Positions 28,137 through 36,616 of a DNA stretch of 64,000 bases are shown here, one piece after another. The stretch comes from Streptomyces cyaneofuscatus. Lineage in GTDB: Bacteria > Actinomycetota > Actinomycetes > Streptomycetales > Streptomycetaceae. Numbering within the stretch: the stretch's first letter is position 1; each line of letters opens with the position of its first letter. The position numbers and the translations under genes are program-made. Below the pieces are notes generated by a model. The model did not search any database. It was not told the origin of the DNA and saw only the letters and a program-made list of their open reading frames with translations. The stretch is taken from contig NZ_JOEM01000017.1 of NCBI RefSeq assembly GCF_000718135.1, forward strand, positions 102,088 through 166,087, given 5' to 3'.

Positions 28137-28441
28137 GCCGTGCTCCCTCCGCCCGCACCGCCCGGTCCCGCCGCGCTGTCCGGTGCAGCTCGGCCGCGCC
28201 GCCGGGTCGGTAACTCCTACTCTGCCGCTGCCCGGAGGGAACCGCACGGCGAGCCTCGCCGCGTTCAGTCGCATATGCCTTCGGCATGGTCCGTTCGCTC
28301 TCCGGTCTGGACCAGGTTATTGACGGCTCCTGCGGCACTCCCTTAAATCAAGAATTGAAATATGCACCCGAGGTGATCGCCCCAACCGTTCACCTCTCGG
28401 TGTCGATCTGTCATGCACATGTCCCCCCACGAAGCGAAGTG
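28137..28441. other. 305-bp gap holding the glucanase promoter
   Basis: Divergent spacer between the phosphoesterase and glucanase genes. The left 180 bases are GC-rich with no recognisable element except a short hairpin (ATGCC-TTC-GGCAT near 28276). The right 120 bases are AT-rich and carry the promoter described at 28320-28348. No RNA gene was seen. Confidence 0.6.
28320..28348 (+). promoter_or_regulatory. promoter for the GH16 glucanase
   Basis: TTGACG at 28320-28325 and TTAAAT at 28343-28348 are spaced by exactly 17 bases, followed by an AT-rich stretch (AAGAATTGAAATATG). The predicted leader to the ATG at 28442 is about 85 bases. No clear carbon-repressor palindrome was found in it. Confidence 0.55.
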
Positions 28442-29353
28442 ATGACCGTGCACCTCCCGCGCAACGCCGTACCCACCCGCTCCCGGCGCCGCCGCACCGC
28501 GCTCTACGCGGCCTCCCTGCTCTGCTGCTCGGCCCTCCTCGCCACCCTGCCCGGCGGAGCCTCCGCGGCCCCCGGATCCGCCCCCGGATCTGCCCCCGCC
28601 CCCGTCCCGGCGGCCGTCTCCTTCGAGGACAACTTCGACGGCCCGGCCGGCGCGGCGGTCGACGGCTCCAAGTGGCAGCTGGAGACCGGCGACAACGTCA
28701 ACAACCACGAGCGGCAGTTCTACACCGGGGGCAACGACAACGCCGCCCTCGACGGCCAGGGCAACCTGGTGATCACCGCCCGCAAGGAGAACCCCGGCAA
28801 CTACCAGTGCTGGTACGGAACCTGCGAGTACACCTCGGCCCGGCTCAACACGGCCGGCAAGTTCGCCGCCGCCTACGGACACGTCGAGGCCCGCGTCAAG
28901 GTCCCGCGCGGCCAGGGCATGTGGCCCGCGTTCTGGATGCTGGGCGACGACTTCGGCAACGTCGGCTGGCCGCAGAGCGGCGAGATCGACGTGATGGAGA
29001 ACGTCGGCTTCGAACCCGGCACCGTCCACGGCACCCTGCACGGCCCCGGCTACTCCGGCGCCGACGGCATCGGTGCCGGCTACACGCTGCCGAACGGGGC
29101 CGCGTTCGCCGACGACTTCCACACCTTCGCCGTCGACTGGGCACCGGACTCCATCACCTGGTCCGTCGACGGCAACGTCTTCCAGCGGCGCACCCCCGCC
29201 GACCTGGGCGGCAAGGAGTGGGTGTTCAACAAGCCCTTCTTCCTCATCCTCAATCTCGCGGTCGGCGGCTACTGGCCCGGCGACCCCGACGGCTCCACCC
29301 CCTTCCCGTCGCAGCTCGTCGTCGACTACGTCCGCGTGACCACCAACGACTGA
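28442..29353 (+). CDS. secreted glycoside hydrolase family 16 (beta-1,3-glucanase/laminarinase-like)
   Basis: A 303-residue secreted enzyme. The signal peptide has an Arg-rich n-region (RSRRRRTAL) and a hydrophobic core ending near ASA at about residue 42. The GH16 jelly roll follows directly; the catalytic motif is GEIDVMEN (E-I-D-x-x-E, near residues 180-187) and the substrate-cleft pattern PAFWMLG precedes it. Family members cut beta-1,3 or mixed-linkage glucans, for example fungal walls and plant callose. No carbohydrate-binding module is attached. ATG 28442 was chosen because it starts the signal peptide. The ricin-B/GH18 chitinase follows, so the pair may attack fungal walls. Confidence 0.93.
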   Translation: MTVHLPRNAVPTRSRRRRTALYAASLLCCSALLATLPGGASAAPGSAPGSAPAPVPAAVSFEDNFDGPAGAAVDGSKWQLETGDNVNNHERQFYTGGNDNAALDGQGNLVITARKENPGNYQCWYGTCEYTSARLNTAGKFAAAYGHVEARVKVPRGQGMWPAFWMLGDDFGNVGWPQSGEIDVMENVGFEPGTVHGTLHGPGYSGADGIGAGYTLPNGAAFADDFHTFAVDWAPDSITWSVDGNVFQRRTPADLGGKEWVFNKPFFLILNLAVGGYWPGDPDGSTPFPSQLVVDYVRVTTND

Positions 29354-29404
29354 CCGCCCGACGACTGTCGGCGGTCCGCACGGACGAGGGACGCGATCCG
29401 CCGG

Positions 29405-29440
29405 CTGCGGTGAACGCTGCGGTGAACGTTGCGGTGAACC
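29405..29440. repeat. 12-bp triplicate repeat
   Basis: Three tandem copies of the unit CTGCGGTGAACG (third copy TTGCGGTGAACC) lie between the glucanase stop and its terminator. Function unknown; perhaps replication slippage. Confidence 0.6.
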
Positions 29441-29456
29441 AGGTGAATCAGCAGCC

Positions 29457-29496
29457 CCGGTGCCTGTGCGCGGGGTCCTCCACGCACAGGCACCGG
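29457..29496 (+). terminator. hairpin terminator after the glucanase
   Basis: Perfect 14-bp stem CCGGTGCCTGTGCG / CGCACAGGCACCGG with a 12-base loop, followed by a run of C. It lies 104 bases after the glucanase stop and 41 before the chitinase start, so the two genes are probably separate transcripts. Confidence 0.7.
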
Positions 29497-29537
29497 CCCC
29501 CACCCCCCCCGCTCGACCCCCGACGGACGGAGACCCC

Positions 29538-30974
29538 ATGACCGACACCCCGCCCCCGAGACCCGGAATCCTCGGGCGGCTCCGCAGGCTCCGCAGGCTC
29601 CACAGGCTCCGCCGGCTCGCCCTGCCGGGCCTGTCGCTCATCGCCATGGCCGCGTTCCTGAGCCCGGGCGCACCCGCGAACGCCGTCGAGATCGCCGCGG
29701 TCGGGCAGATCACCGGCATCGGCGGCAAGTGCGTCGACGTGGCCGGCGCCTCCTCGGCCAACGGCACCGCCGTCCAGCTCTACGACTGCAACGGCACGGG
29801 CGCTCAGCAGTGGGACGTCCGCTCCGACGGCACCGTCCGCGCCCTCGGCAAGTGCCTCGACGCCAAGGACGGGGCCACCGCCAACGGCACCCCCGTCCAG
29901 CTCTGGGACTGCAACGGCACCGCCGCCCAGCGATGGGGCATCTCCGCCGCCCGCGACATCGTCTCCGTCGCCGCCGACAAGTGCCTCGACGCCACCGGCA
30001 ACAGCTCCGCCAACGGCACCCGCCTCCAGCTGTGGACCTGCACCGGCGCCGCCAACCAGAAGTGGACCGCCCCCGCGGGCGGCTCCGACCCTGACCCGGG
30101 CGGCCCCCCGATGGCCGTCGCGCCCTACCTCTACAACGGCTGGGGCAGCCCGCCCTCCCCGACGACCGTGATGAACGCGACCGGCGTCAAGTGGTTCACC
30201 CTCGCCTTCGTCCTCAGCAACGGCTACTGCAACCCCCAGTGGGACGGCGGCCGCCCGCTCACCGGCGGCGTCGACCAGCAGACGATCAACACCGTGCGGG
30301 CCGCCGGCGGTGACGTGATCCCGTCGTTCGGCGGCTGGAGCGGCAACAAGCTGGAGAGCTCCTGCGGCAGCGCCGGCGAACTCGCCGCCGCCTACCAGAA
30401 GGTGATCAACGCGTACGGGCTCAAGGCCATCGACATCGACATCGAGGCGGCCGCCTACGACTCCCCGACCGTCCAGCAGCGCACGGTCGATGCCCTGCGG
30501 ACGATCCGCGCCAACAACCCGGGCATCAAGCTCTACATCACCTTCGGCACCGGCCAGAACGGCCCCGACAGCAGCCTCATCAACCGGGCCGCCCAGGCCG
30601 GACTCACCATCGACAGCTGGACGATCATGCCGTTCAACTTCGGCGGCAACGGCCAGAACATGGGCACGCTCAGCGTCCGCGCCGCCGAAGGCCTCAAGAC
30701 GGCCGTCAAGAACGCTTACGGCTACAGCGACGACCAGGCCTACCGGCACACCGGCATCTCCTCGATGAACGGCACCACCGACGTCGGCGAGACCATCACC
30801 GTCGCCGACTTCCGCACGATCCTCGCCTACGCGCAGCAGCGGCACCTAACCCGGCTGACCTTCTGGTCCGTCAACCGCGACCGCCCCTGCACCGGCGGCG
30901 GCGCCGACACCTGCTCCGGTGTCGGCCAGCAGCCGTGGGACTTCACCAGGGTCCTCGCGCAGTACCGGGGCTGA
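29538..30974 (+). CDS. secreted ricin-B-type lectin (CBM13) plus GH18 chitinase
   Basis: A 478-residue secreted protein. An Arg/Leu-rich n-region and hydrophobic core (about 29-52) form the signal peptide. Residues 55-178 hold three beta-trefoil units with repeated GKCLD...NGTPVQLWDCNGT...QRW motifs (CBM13). A short Pro/Gly linker leads to a GH18 domain (about 192-478). The catalytic strand reads LKAIDIDIEAA: the proton-donor Glu and two Asp of DxxDxDxE are present, but the first Asp is replaced by Lys, as in some GH18 subgroups with a KxxDxDxE-like strand. ATG 29538 follows GGAG. Probably hydrolyses chitin or a related GlcNAc polymer. Confidence 0.92.
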   Translation: MTDTPPPRPGILGRLRRLRRLHRLRRLALPGLSLIAMAAFLSPGAPANAVEIAAVGQITGIGGKCVDVAGASSANGTAVQLYDCNGTGAQQWDVRSDGTVRALGKCLDAKDGATANGTPVQLWDCNGTAAQRWGISAARDIVSVAADKCLDATGNSSANGTRLQLWTCTGAANQKWTAPAGGSDPDPGGPPMAVAPYLYNGWGSPPSPTTVMNATGVKWFTLAFVLSNGYCNPQWDGGRPLTGGVDQQTINTVRAAGGDVIPSFGGWSGNKLESSCGSAGELAAAYQKVINAYGLKAIDIDIEAAAYDSPTVQQRTVDALRTIRANNPGIKLYITFGTGQNGPDSSLINRAAQAGLTIDSWTIMPFNFGGNGQNMGTLSVRAAEGLKTAVKNAYGYSDDQAYRHTGISSMNGTTDVGETITVADFRTILAYAQQRHLTRLTFWSVNRDRPCTGGGADTCSGVGQQPWDFTRVLAQYRG

Positions 30975-31016
30975 CCCTGGCCCGCCCCTTCCGAGGGCGG
31001 CTCACAGACGGTGGAC

Positions 31017-31040
31017 GGCGGCAGAGGTGCTCCTGCCGCC
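31017..31040 (+). terminator. hairpin terminator after the chitinase
   Basis: GGCGGCAG / CTGCCGCC, an 8-bp stem (9 with the flanking C-G pair) with an 8-base loop, in the 107-bp spacer between chitinase and aldo/keto reductase. Confidence 0.5.
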
Positions 31041-31081
31041 GCCCACCCCTTCCACCTCCACGACGTGAGAAGCGGAATAGC

Positions 31082-32074
31082 ATGATCCTCATGGAACAGC
31101 GCACACTCGGCAGGACCGGCCGTGACGTATCGGTCGTCGGACAGGGCACCTGGCAGCTCGGGGGCGACTGGGGAGAGGTCGAGGAGAGCGACGCCTTCGA
31201 CGTCCTCGACGCGGCCGTCGACTCCGGCGTCACCCTCTTCGACACCGCGGACGTGTACGGGGACGGCCGCAGCGAACAGCTCATCGGCCGCTACCTGAAG
31301 AACCGCCCCGACGCGGACATCTTCGTCGCCACCAAGATGGGCCGCCGCGCGGACCAGCTCCCGGAGAACTACGTCCTGGACAACTTCCTTACCTGGAACG
31401 ACCGTTCCCGCGCCAACCTCGGCACCGACACCCTCGACCTCGTACAGCTGCACTGCCCGCCCACCGCCGTCTACTCCTCCGACGCCGTCTACGACGCCCT
31501 GGACACCCTGGTCGACGAGCAGCGGATCGCGGCCTACGCGGTGAGCGTCGAGACCTGTGCCGAGGCGCTGACCGCCATCGCCCGCCCCGGCGTCGCGAGC
31601 GTGCAGATCATCCTCAACCCGTTCCGCCTCAAGCCCCTGGACGAGGTCCTTCCGGCGGCGGCAGCGGCGGGCGTCGGCATCATCGCGCGCGTCCCGCTCG
31701 CCTCCGGGCTGCTCTCCGGCAAGTACACCAAGGACACGGTCTTCGGCCCCGACGACCACCGTACGTACAACCGGCACGGCGAGGCGTTCGACCAGGGCGA
31801 GACGTTCTCCGGCATCGACTACACGACCGGGATCGAGGCCGCCGCCGAGTTCGCCGAACTGGCTCCCGAGGGCGCCACCCCCGCGCAGACCGCGCTGCGC
31901 TGGATCATCCAGCAGCCGGGCGTGACCAGCGTGATCCCCGGCGCACGCTCGGTGGAACAGGCCCGCGCCAACGCGGCCGCCGCCGCCCTGCCGCCGCTGC
32001 CCCGGTCCACGCTGGACGCCGTACGGGAGCTGTACGACCGCTCCATCCGCGCGGAGGTCCACGGCCGCTGGTGA
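31082..32074 (+). CDS. aldo/keto reductase
   Basis: A 330-residue TIM-barrel oxidoreductase. The opening MEQRTLGRTGRDVSVVGQGTW, the catalytic Asp-Tyr pair in LFDTADVYGDGRSE, Lys in FVATKMG and the NADPH-site end SVIPGARSVEQ mark it as the AKR superfamily. The catalytic His of the usual LQLHCP position is seen (VQLHCPP). Start is ATG 31082 (weak AGAAGCGGA site) or 31091. It is monocistronic, convergent with the kinase gene 22 bases away. Substrate unknown. Confidence 0.9.
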   Translation: MILMEQRTLGRTGRDVSVVGQGTWQLGGDWGEVEESDAFDVLDAAVDSGVTLFDTADVYGDGRSEQLIGRYLKNRPDADIFVATKMGRRADQLPENYVLDNFLTWNDRSRANLGTDTLDLVQLHCPPTAVYSSDAVYDALDTLVDEQRIAAYAVSVETCAEALTAIARPGVASVQIILNPFRLKPLDEVLPAAAAAGVGIIARVPLASGLLSGKYTKDTVFGPDDHRTYNRHGEAFDQGETFSGIDYTTGIEAAAEFAELAPEGATPAQTALRWIIQQPGVTSVIPGARSVEQARANAAAAALPPLPRSTLDAVRELYDRSIRAEVHGRW

Positions 32075-32096
32075 CCGGTGGTCAGGCGAGCGGGAC

Positions 32097-33344
32097 TCAG
32101 TCGTCCTGCTCGTCGTCCTCTTCCTGATTCTGCTGCTGCTGCTGCCCCTGCCCCTGCTGCTGCCCCTGTTCTCCCGGCTGCTCCCCGCCGTCCTGGACCT
32201 CCTGCGAGGCCGGGCCGGAGGAGGGTCCGGGGGCCGGGGTGTCGGCCGAGCTGGAGTCCGGCGAGAACAGGATCATCCCCAGATAGACGGCCGCCAGGAA
32301 CGTCGCCGTCCCCGCGATGGCGCTCGCCACCCTCGGACGCCGGCGAATCGCCTCCCGCGTACTGCGGCGGCGGGCCGGGGCCGACCGGGACGTGGTGGAG
32401 CGTCTTCGCCCCGTGGGCTGCGGCAGCCGGTACGTCGCAGGGCCCGCGGGGGCGGCCGGGGCCGACGGCGAAGGGGCGGGGGAGGGGGCGGCCCGGCGCG
32501 ACGCGGGCTTCGGCATCGGGAGCGGCTCCGGACGGCCGCGCCAGGCGTCGGTACGGAACCAGTCGGAGACCTGCTGCGCCGTGGGCCGCTCCTCGGGCTT
32601 CTTGGCCAGCAGGCCCAGGAGGTACGAGTCGAACGCGGCCGAGATGTCCACACCGCGCTGCCGCAGCGGGACCGGCGGGGTGTCGACATGCTGGTACAGC
32701 GTGGCGGTCGCGGTGTCGGACTTGAACGGCGGCTGCCCGAGCAGCAGTTGGTAGACGACGCAACCCAGCGAGTACATGTCGGACGCGGAGTCCGCCGTAC
32801 GTCCCAGAGCCCGCTCGGGCGCCAGATACAGGCTGGTGCCCACGATGTGGCCGGCCGTCGTCAGCGCTGTCGAGGGGTCGTCGACGAACTGGGCGATGCC
32901 GAAGTCGCCGATCTTCACCGAACCGTCCGCGTCCAGCATCAGGTTGCCCGGCTTGATGTCCCGGTGGACGATGCCCTGGCGGTGCGCGGCGGCGAGACCG
33001 GCGGCCGCCTCCCCGGCGATCCGCGCGACCTGCTCGGGATGGACGCGCTCCTGGGCGGCGAGCAGATCACCGAGGCTCTGCCCCTCGACCAGCTCCATCA
33101 CCAGGAAGAAGCGGTCCTCCCAGGCCCCGAAGTCGAATACGGCCACCAGGTGCGGGTGGCTCAGCCGGGCGGCGGTCTGGGCCTCCAGCCGGAACCGGGC
33201 GGTCGACGAGGCGTCCGCCTGGTCCCCCAGCAGCAGCTTCACGGCCACGGCACGGCCCAGCACCTCGTCCGCGGCGCGCCACACCTCGCCCATACCGCCA
33301 CGGCCGATGGGGGATATCAACCGGTACCGACCAGCTACCAGCAC
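32097..33344 (-). CDS. membrane-anchored Hanks-type serine/threonine protein kinase
   Basis: A 415-residue kinase. Glycine loop IGRGGMGEV (about 13-21), ATP Lys in AVKLL (K36), catalytic HRDIKPGN and IGDFGIA, and APERA are all intact, so it should be active. A Pro/Ala/Arg-rich linker (about 270-340) precedes one membrane helix (about 343-364). The extracytoplasmic part is a short, low-complexity tail rich in Gln and ending in Glu/Asp, with no PASTA domain. GTG at 33344 has AGGTGAAC upstream. Ligand and targets are unknown; the neighbouring HAD gene is on the same strand but 173 bases upstream. Confidence 0.93.
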   Translation of the reverse strand: MLVAGRYRLISPIGRGGMGEVWRAADEVLGRAVAVKLLLGDQADASSTARFRLEAQTAARLSHPHLVAVFDFGAWEDRFFLVMELVEGQSLGDLLAAQERVHPEQVARIAGEAAAGLAAAHRQGIVHRDIKPGNLMLDADGSVKIGDFGIAQFVDDPSTALTTAGHIVGTSLYLAPERALGRTADSASDMYSLGCVVYQLLLGQPPFKSDTATATLYQHVDTPPVPLRQRGVDISAAFDSYLLGLLAKKPEERPTAQQVSDWFRTDAWRGRPEPLPMPKPASRRAAPSPAPSPSAPAAPAGPATYRLPQPTGRRRSTTSRSAPARRRSTREAIRRRPRVASAIAGTATFLAAVYLGMILFSPDSSSADTPAPGPSSGPASQEVQDGGEQPGEQGQQQGQGQQQQQNQEEDDEQDD

Positions 33345-33517
33345 CTGTTCACCTAACTCGAATCGTGGCCCGCTCCGACTGCCGGTCCACCGCGCGGCTG
33401 CCTGCCCCCTGAGGGACCCTGCACGGCGGAGTGAACGACATGATCAGGATATCGGTCCGCGGAGCCGCCGGTGTCCCGACGGCCCTCCGCCGAGGCGCGG
33501 CTGACGGCCCGGCACGT

Positions 33518-34222
33518 TCAGGAGCGGCCGCCCGGCCGGGCCTCGCCCCGCAGCCAGCCGTACGCGGCCTCCGCCCTGAAAGCCGACTGCCCGCCCGCGA
33601 ACAGCAGATCGGCGGCCTTGAACGCCGGGTCGGAGGCGGTCGCGGGCACATACGGGACGGCGATGCACCGCATCCCCGCCGCGTGCGCGGCCGCGGCCCC
33701 CGGCGGCGCGTCCTCCAACACCACACAGTCGGCCGGTTCCGCCCCCATCCGCCGGGCCGTCTCCAGGAACACGTCGGGCTCCGGCTTCCCGTGCGCGACC
33801 TCCTCGGCGGAGACGTACAGCGGGATGTACGCCTCCAGCCCCGTGACCGCGAGCACCGCCCCGATCGCGGCCCTGGAGGAACCGGAGGCCACCGCCATCG
33901 GCACCCCGGCGGCGTGCAGGAGCTCCACGAAGGCCCGCATCTGCCCGAACACCTCGGTGGACGCCCCCGCCAGCTCCAGGTAGAGCGCGTTCTTCCCGGC
34001 GAGCAGCTCGTCGACCGGGGCGTCGATCCCGTACTCGGCCCGCAGGGCGGTCAGGGTCTCCCGGGTGCCGATCCCGATGAAACGGGTGTGGTCCTCCCAG
34101 CTGAAGTCGCTCACCCCGTACCGGGCGAGGAGCCGGCGCCCCGCCTCGTAGTAGTTCGGTTCGCTGTCCACCAGCGTGCCGTCGAGGTCGAAGATCACAT
34201 GGAGGCCGGGTCGCGGAATCAT
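33518..34222 (-). CDS. HAD-superfamily hydrolase, beta-phosphoglucomutase-like
   Basis: A 234-residue HAD phosphatase. Motif I FDLDGTLVDSE holds the nucleophile Asp, motif II is AVASGSSRAAI, motif III Lys is in HGKPEPDVFL and motif IV is VLEDAPPGAAAAHAAG; the inserted helical cap is of the C1 type. These features fit sugar-phosphate phosphatases or mutases. ATG 34222 has GGAGG unusually close (2 bases), and ATG 34234 is an alternative start. Monocistronic on minus; substrate unknown. Confidence 0.9.
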   Translation of the reverse strand: MIPRPGLHVIFDLDGTLVDSEPNYYEAGRRLLARYGVSDFSWEDHTRFIGIGTRETLTALRAEYGIDAPVDELLAGKNALYLELAGASTEVFGQMRAFVELLHAAGVPMAVASGSSRAAIGAVLAVTGLEAYIPLYVSAEEVAHGKPEPDVFLETARRMGAEPADCVVLEDAPPGAAAAHAAGMRCIAVPYVPATASDPAFKAADLLFAGGQSAFRAEAAYGWLRGEARPGGRS

Positions 34223-34301
34223 GGCCTCCAGCATGCCGCAACGAACCCGGCCTTCAGCCTGCCGCAACGGACCCGCCGCGGGCGCGGGCGCCCGGGCCGC
34301 C

Positions 34302-34787
34302 TCAGCCGGTCTGGCCGGCCGCCACCCGCCCCACGGACTCGACCAGCGGCAGCACCCGGTGCGCCACCCGCTCGCGCAGCGCCACGTCCGTCCGGGTCCT
34401 GACCACGCCCGGCAGCTGGATCAGCCGCTGGATCACGTCCTCCAGATGCCCGTTGTCCCGGGCCACGACCCGGGTCAGCAGATCCCCGCCTCCCGTGGTC
34501 GAGAACGCCTCGATGATCTCGGGAACGGCCGCCAGCGCGTCACCCACCTCGACCAGGTGCCCCTGGGTGACCTCCAGGTGGACGAAGGCGAGGACGGGGT
34601 GGCCGAGGGCGGCGGGGGAGAGGGCCGGCCCGGTACCGGTGATGACCCCGTCCCGCTCCAGCCGGTCCAGCCGGGCCTGGAGGGTGCCACGGGCCACCCC
34701 GAGGATGCGCGCGTACTCCCGCACGCTGGTACGCGGCTGCTCGATCAGCAGGCGCAGGATCCGGGTGTCGAGAGCGTCCACGGCCAT
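34302..34787 (-). CDS. Lrp/AsnC-family transcriptional regulator
   Basis: A 161-residue regulator with an N-terminal AsnC helix-turn-helix (residues 4-50: LDTRILRLLIEQPRTS, then ARILGVARGTLQARLDRLERDG) and a C-terminal RAM ligand domain. ATG 34787 follows AAGGAGG at 11 bases. It is divergent from the FUSC transporter across 217 bases, which suggests it controls that gene and itself. The ligand is likely an amino acid or aromatic acid (family knowledge). Confidence 0.92.
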   Translation of the reverse strand: MAVDALDTRILRLLIEQPRTSVREYARILGVARGTLQARLDRLERDGVITGTGPALSPAALGHPVLAFVHLEVTQGHLVEVGDALAAVPEIIEAFSTTGGGDLLTRVVARDNGHLEDVIQRLIQLPGVVRTRTDVALRERVAHRVLPLVESVGRVAAGQTG

Positions 34788-35004
34788 GATCCGCCGGCCT
34801 CCTTCTGGTGCGGTGGTCCGTTGGCCTCCTCCTGGCCCACAGATCCCGTGAAGAACTATGCCATTGGTCCAGGAGATTCGCTCTCGTTTGATCCGTAGGC
34901 CTCCAGGATGCTCTGATGGTCCTGTCGATGGCGCCGCGGACTTCCGTGGCGCCTTTTTCATGCCGAGCGCGCGGGGCCCACGGGAGACGCGGAAGGGGAG
35001 CAGT

Positions 35005-36513
35005 GTGCTGAAGAGGGTGTTCGTGGCACCGGACCCGGGGAGGGTGCGGCTGCGGTTCGCGAGCCGGGCCGTCATCGGGATCGGGGTCGCGGTCGCGCTG
35101 TGCGGGCTCGTCGGGCACTCGCTCGTCGCCGCCATCACCGGCGGTCTCGCGGCGCTGCTGGCCCTCTTCACGGTCACGGACGCCACGGTGCGGCAGCAGG
35201 CCGTCACGACCGCGCTGCTTCCCGTCGCCGGGCTCCCGGTCCTCGCCGTCGCCGCCGTGCTGCACGCCCAGCCCGTCGCCCGCGACCTGGTCTTCCTCGC
35301 CGTCATGGGAGCGGGCGTCTACGCCCGGCGCTGGGGGCCGCGCGGCCACGCGCTGGGCGTCTTCGCCTTCATGACCTTCTTCGCCGCCCAGTTCCTGCAC
35401 ACGGTGCCGGGGCAGCTGCCCGAGCTGTACGCCGCCGTCCTGCTGTCCCTCGCCGTCTCCTCCACCGTCCGCTTCGGCTTCTGGTGCTACGAGCGACGGC
35501 TGCCCGCCGTGGCCGTGCCCGCCCCTCCGGAGGGCCGCGGACTGGCCCGCATCACCACCCGGCAGGCGGTCCAGGCCACCCTGGGCGGCGCCTTCGCGCT
35601 GGGCCTCGGGCAGGTGCTCTCCGACCAGCGCTGGTACTGGGCGGTCGGCGCCACCTGGTGGGTCTTCGTCAACACCACCTCGCGCGGCGAGACCCTCGTA
35701 CGCGGCTTCCGCCGGGTCCTGGGGACCGTGATCGGTATCGCCGCCGGCTTCTTCGTCGCCATCCCGCTGGAGGGCGCCGGGGCGCCGACCGCCGCCATCG
35801 TCGCGGTCTGCGTCTTCGGGATCTTCTACACGGCGGCGGTCTCGTACAGCTGGATGATGTTCTTCGTGACCGTCATGGTCGGCGTGCTCTACGGGGTCCT
35901 GGGCGTCCTGGACGCCTCCCTGCTCTGGCTGCGGGTCGCGGAGACGGCCGTCGGCGCGCTCGGTGCGGTGCTCGCCGTGCTGGTGGTCCTGCCCGTCACG
36001 ACCCACGCCATCACCGACGCGTGGATCCGCAAGGCCCTGCGGTGCGTCCACGCCTGCGCGGCCGAGGCCGCCGAGCGTCTCGCCGGCTCCCTGAGCGCCG
36101 ACCCCGGTCCCCGGGTCGCCGAGCTGGAGGTGCTGCTCGGCCGGGTCCGGCTCTCGCTCGCGCCGCTGGTGCACCCCCTGAGCCCGCTGAAGGCCCGTAA
36201 GACGCGGGCGCGGCAGGTGCTCGCCCTGCTGGACGACTGCGTACGGGAGGTGCGCGGCCTGGCCTCCATCGCCGCGGACCCGGCCGCCTCGCACGACGCC
36301 CGGCTCTCGGCCGCCTGCTCCCGGGTGGAGGAGGCGGTGGAGGAGCTGCTGCGCCAGGAGAGCCGGGAGGAGCGGGGAGCCGTGCGCGCGGGCGTGCAGT
36401 CCGGCGCCGCCGTGGATCACCCCGCCCTGGCCCATCTGCACGGCCTGGAGCGGGCACTGGCCGACCTCGCCACTCCGCTGCACAGCCCGCCCCGGGCCCC
36501 GATCGCCGCCTGA
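35005..36513 (+). CDS. FUSC-family (fusaric-acid-resistance/aromatic acid efflux) membrane protein
   Basis: A 502-residue protein with two blocks of about six membrane helices (residues 18-150 and 180-345) and a cytoplasmic helical domain at the C-terminus (about 355-502), the FUSC-2 layout. The second block contains the conserved WYWAVGATWWVFVNTTSRGETLVRG region (WYWAVGATWWVF and NTTSRGETL). GTG 35005 was chosen for the AAGGGGAG site 4 bases upstream; an in-frame ATG at 34960 is possible. Exports or partitions aromatic or weak acids by family analogy; probably controlled by the divergent Lrp-type regulator. Confidence 0.87.
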   Translation: MLKRVFVAPDPGRVRLRFASRAVIGIGVAVALCGLVGHSLVAAITGGLAALLALFTVTDATVRQQAVTTALLPVAGLPVLAVAAVLHAQPVARDLVFLAVMGAGVYARRWGPRGHALGVFAFMTFFAAQFLHTVPGQLPELYAAVLLSLAVSSTVRFGFWCYERRLPAVAVPAPPEGRGLARITTRQAVQATLGGAFALGLGQVLSDQRWYWAVGATWWVFVNTTSRGETLVRGFRRVLGTVIGIAAGFFVAIPLEGAGAPTAAIVAVCVFGIFYTAAVSYSWMMFFVTVMVGVLYGVLGVLDASLLWLRVAETAVGALGAVLAVLVVLPVTTHAITDAWIRKALRCVHACAAEAAERLAGSLSADPGPRVAELEVLLGRVRLSLAPLVHPLSPLKARKTRARQVLALLDDCVREVRGLASIAADPAASHDARLSAACSRVEEAVEELLRQESREERGAVRAGVQSGAAVDHPALAHLHGLERALADLATPLHSPPRAPIAA

Positions 36514-36616
36514 GCCCACCCCTTTCCCGTCGCCCTCCGGATTGGTCCAGACCTGAGGCGGTGTGCCTGCTACCGTCGGCCGGAAGATCACGGCGACGGT
36601 GAAGTGGGGTAGTGCG

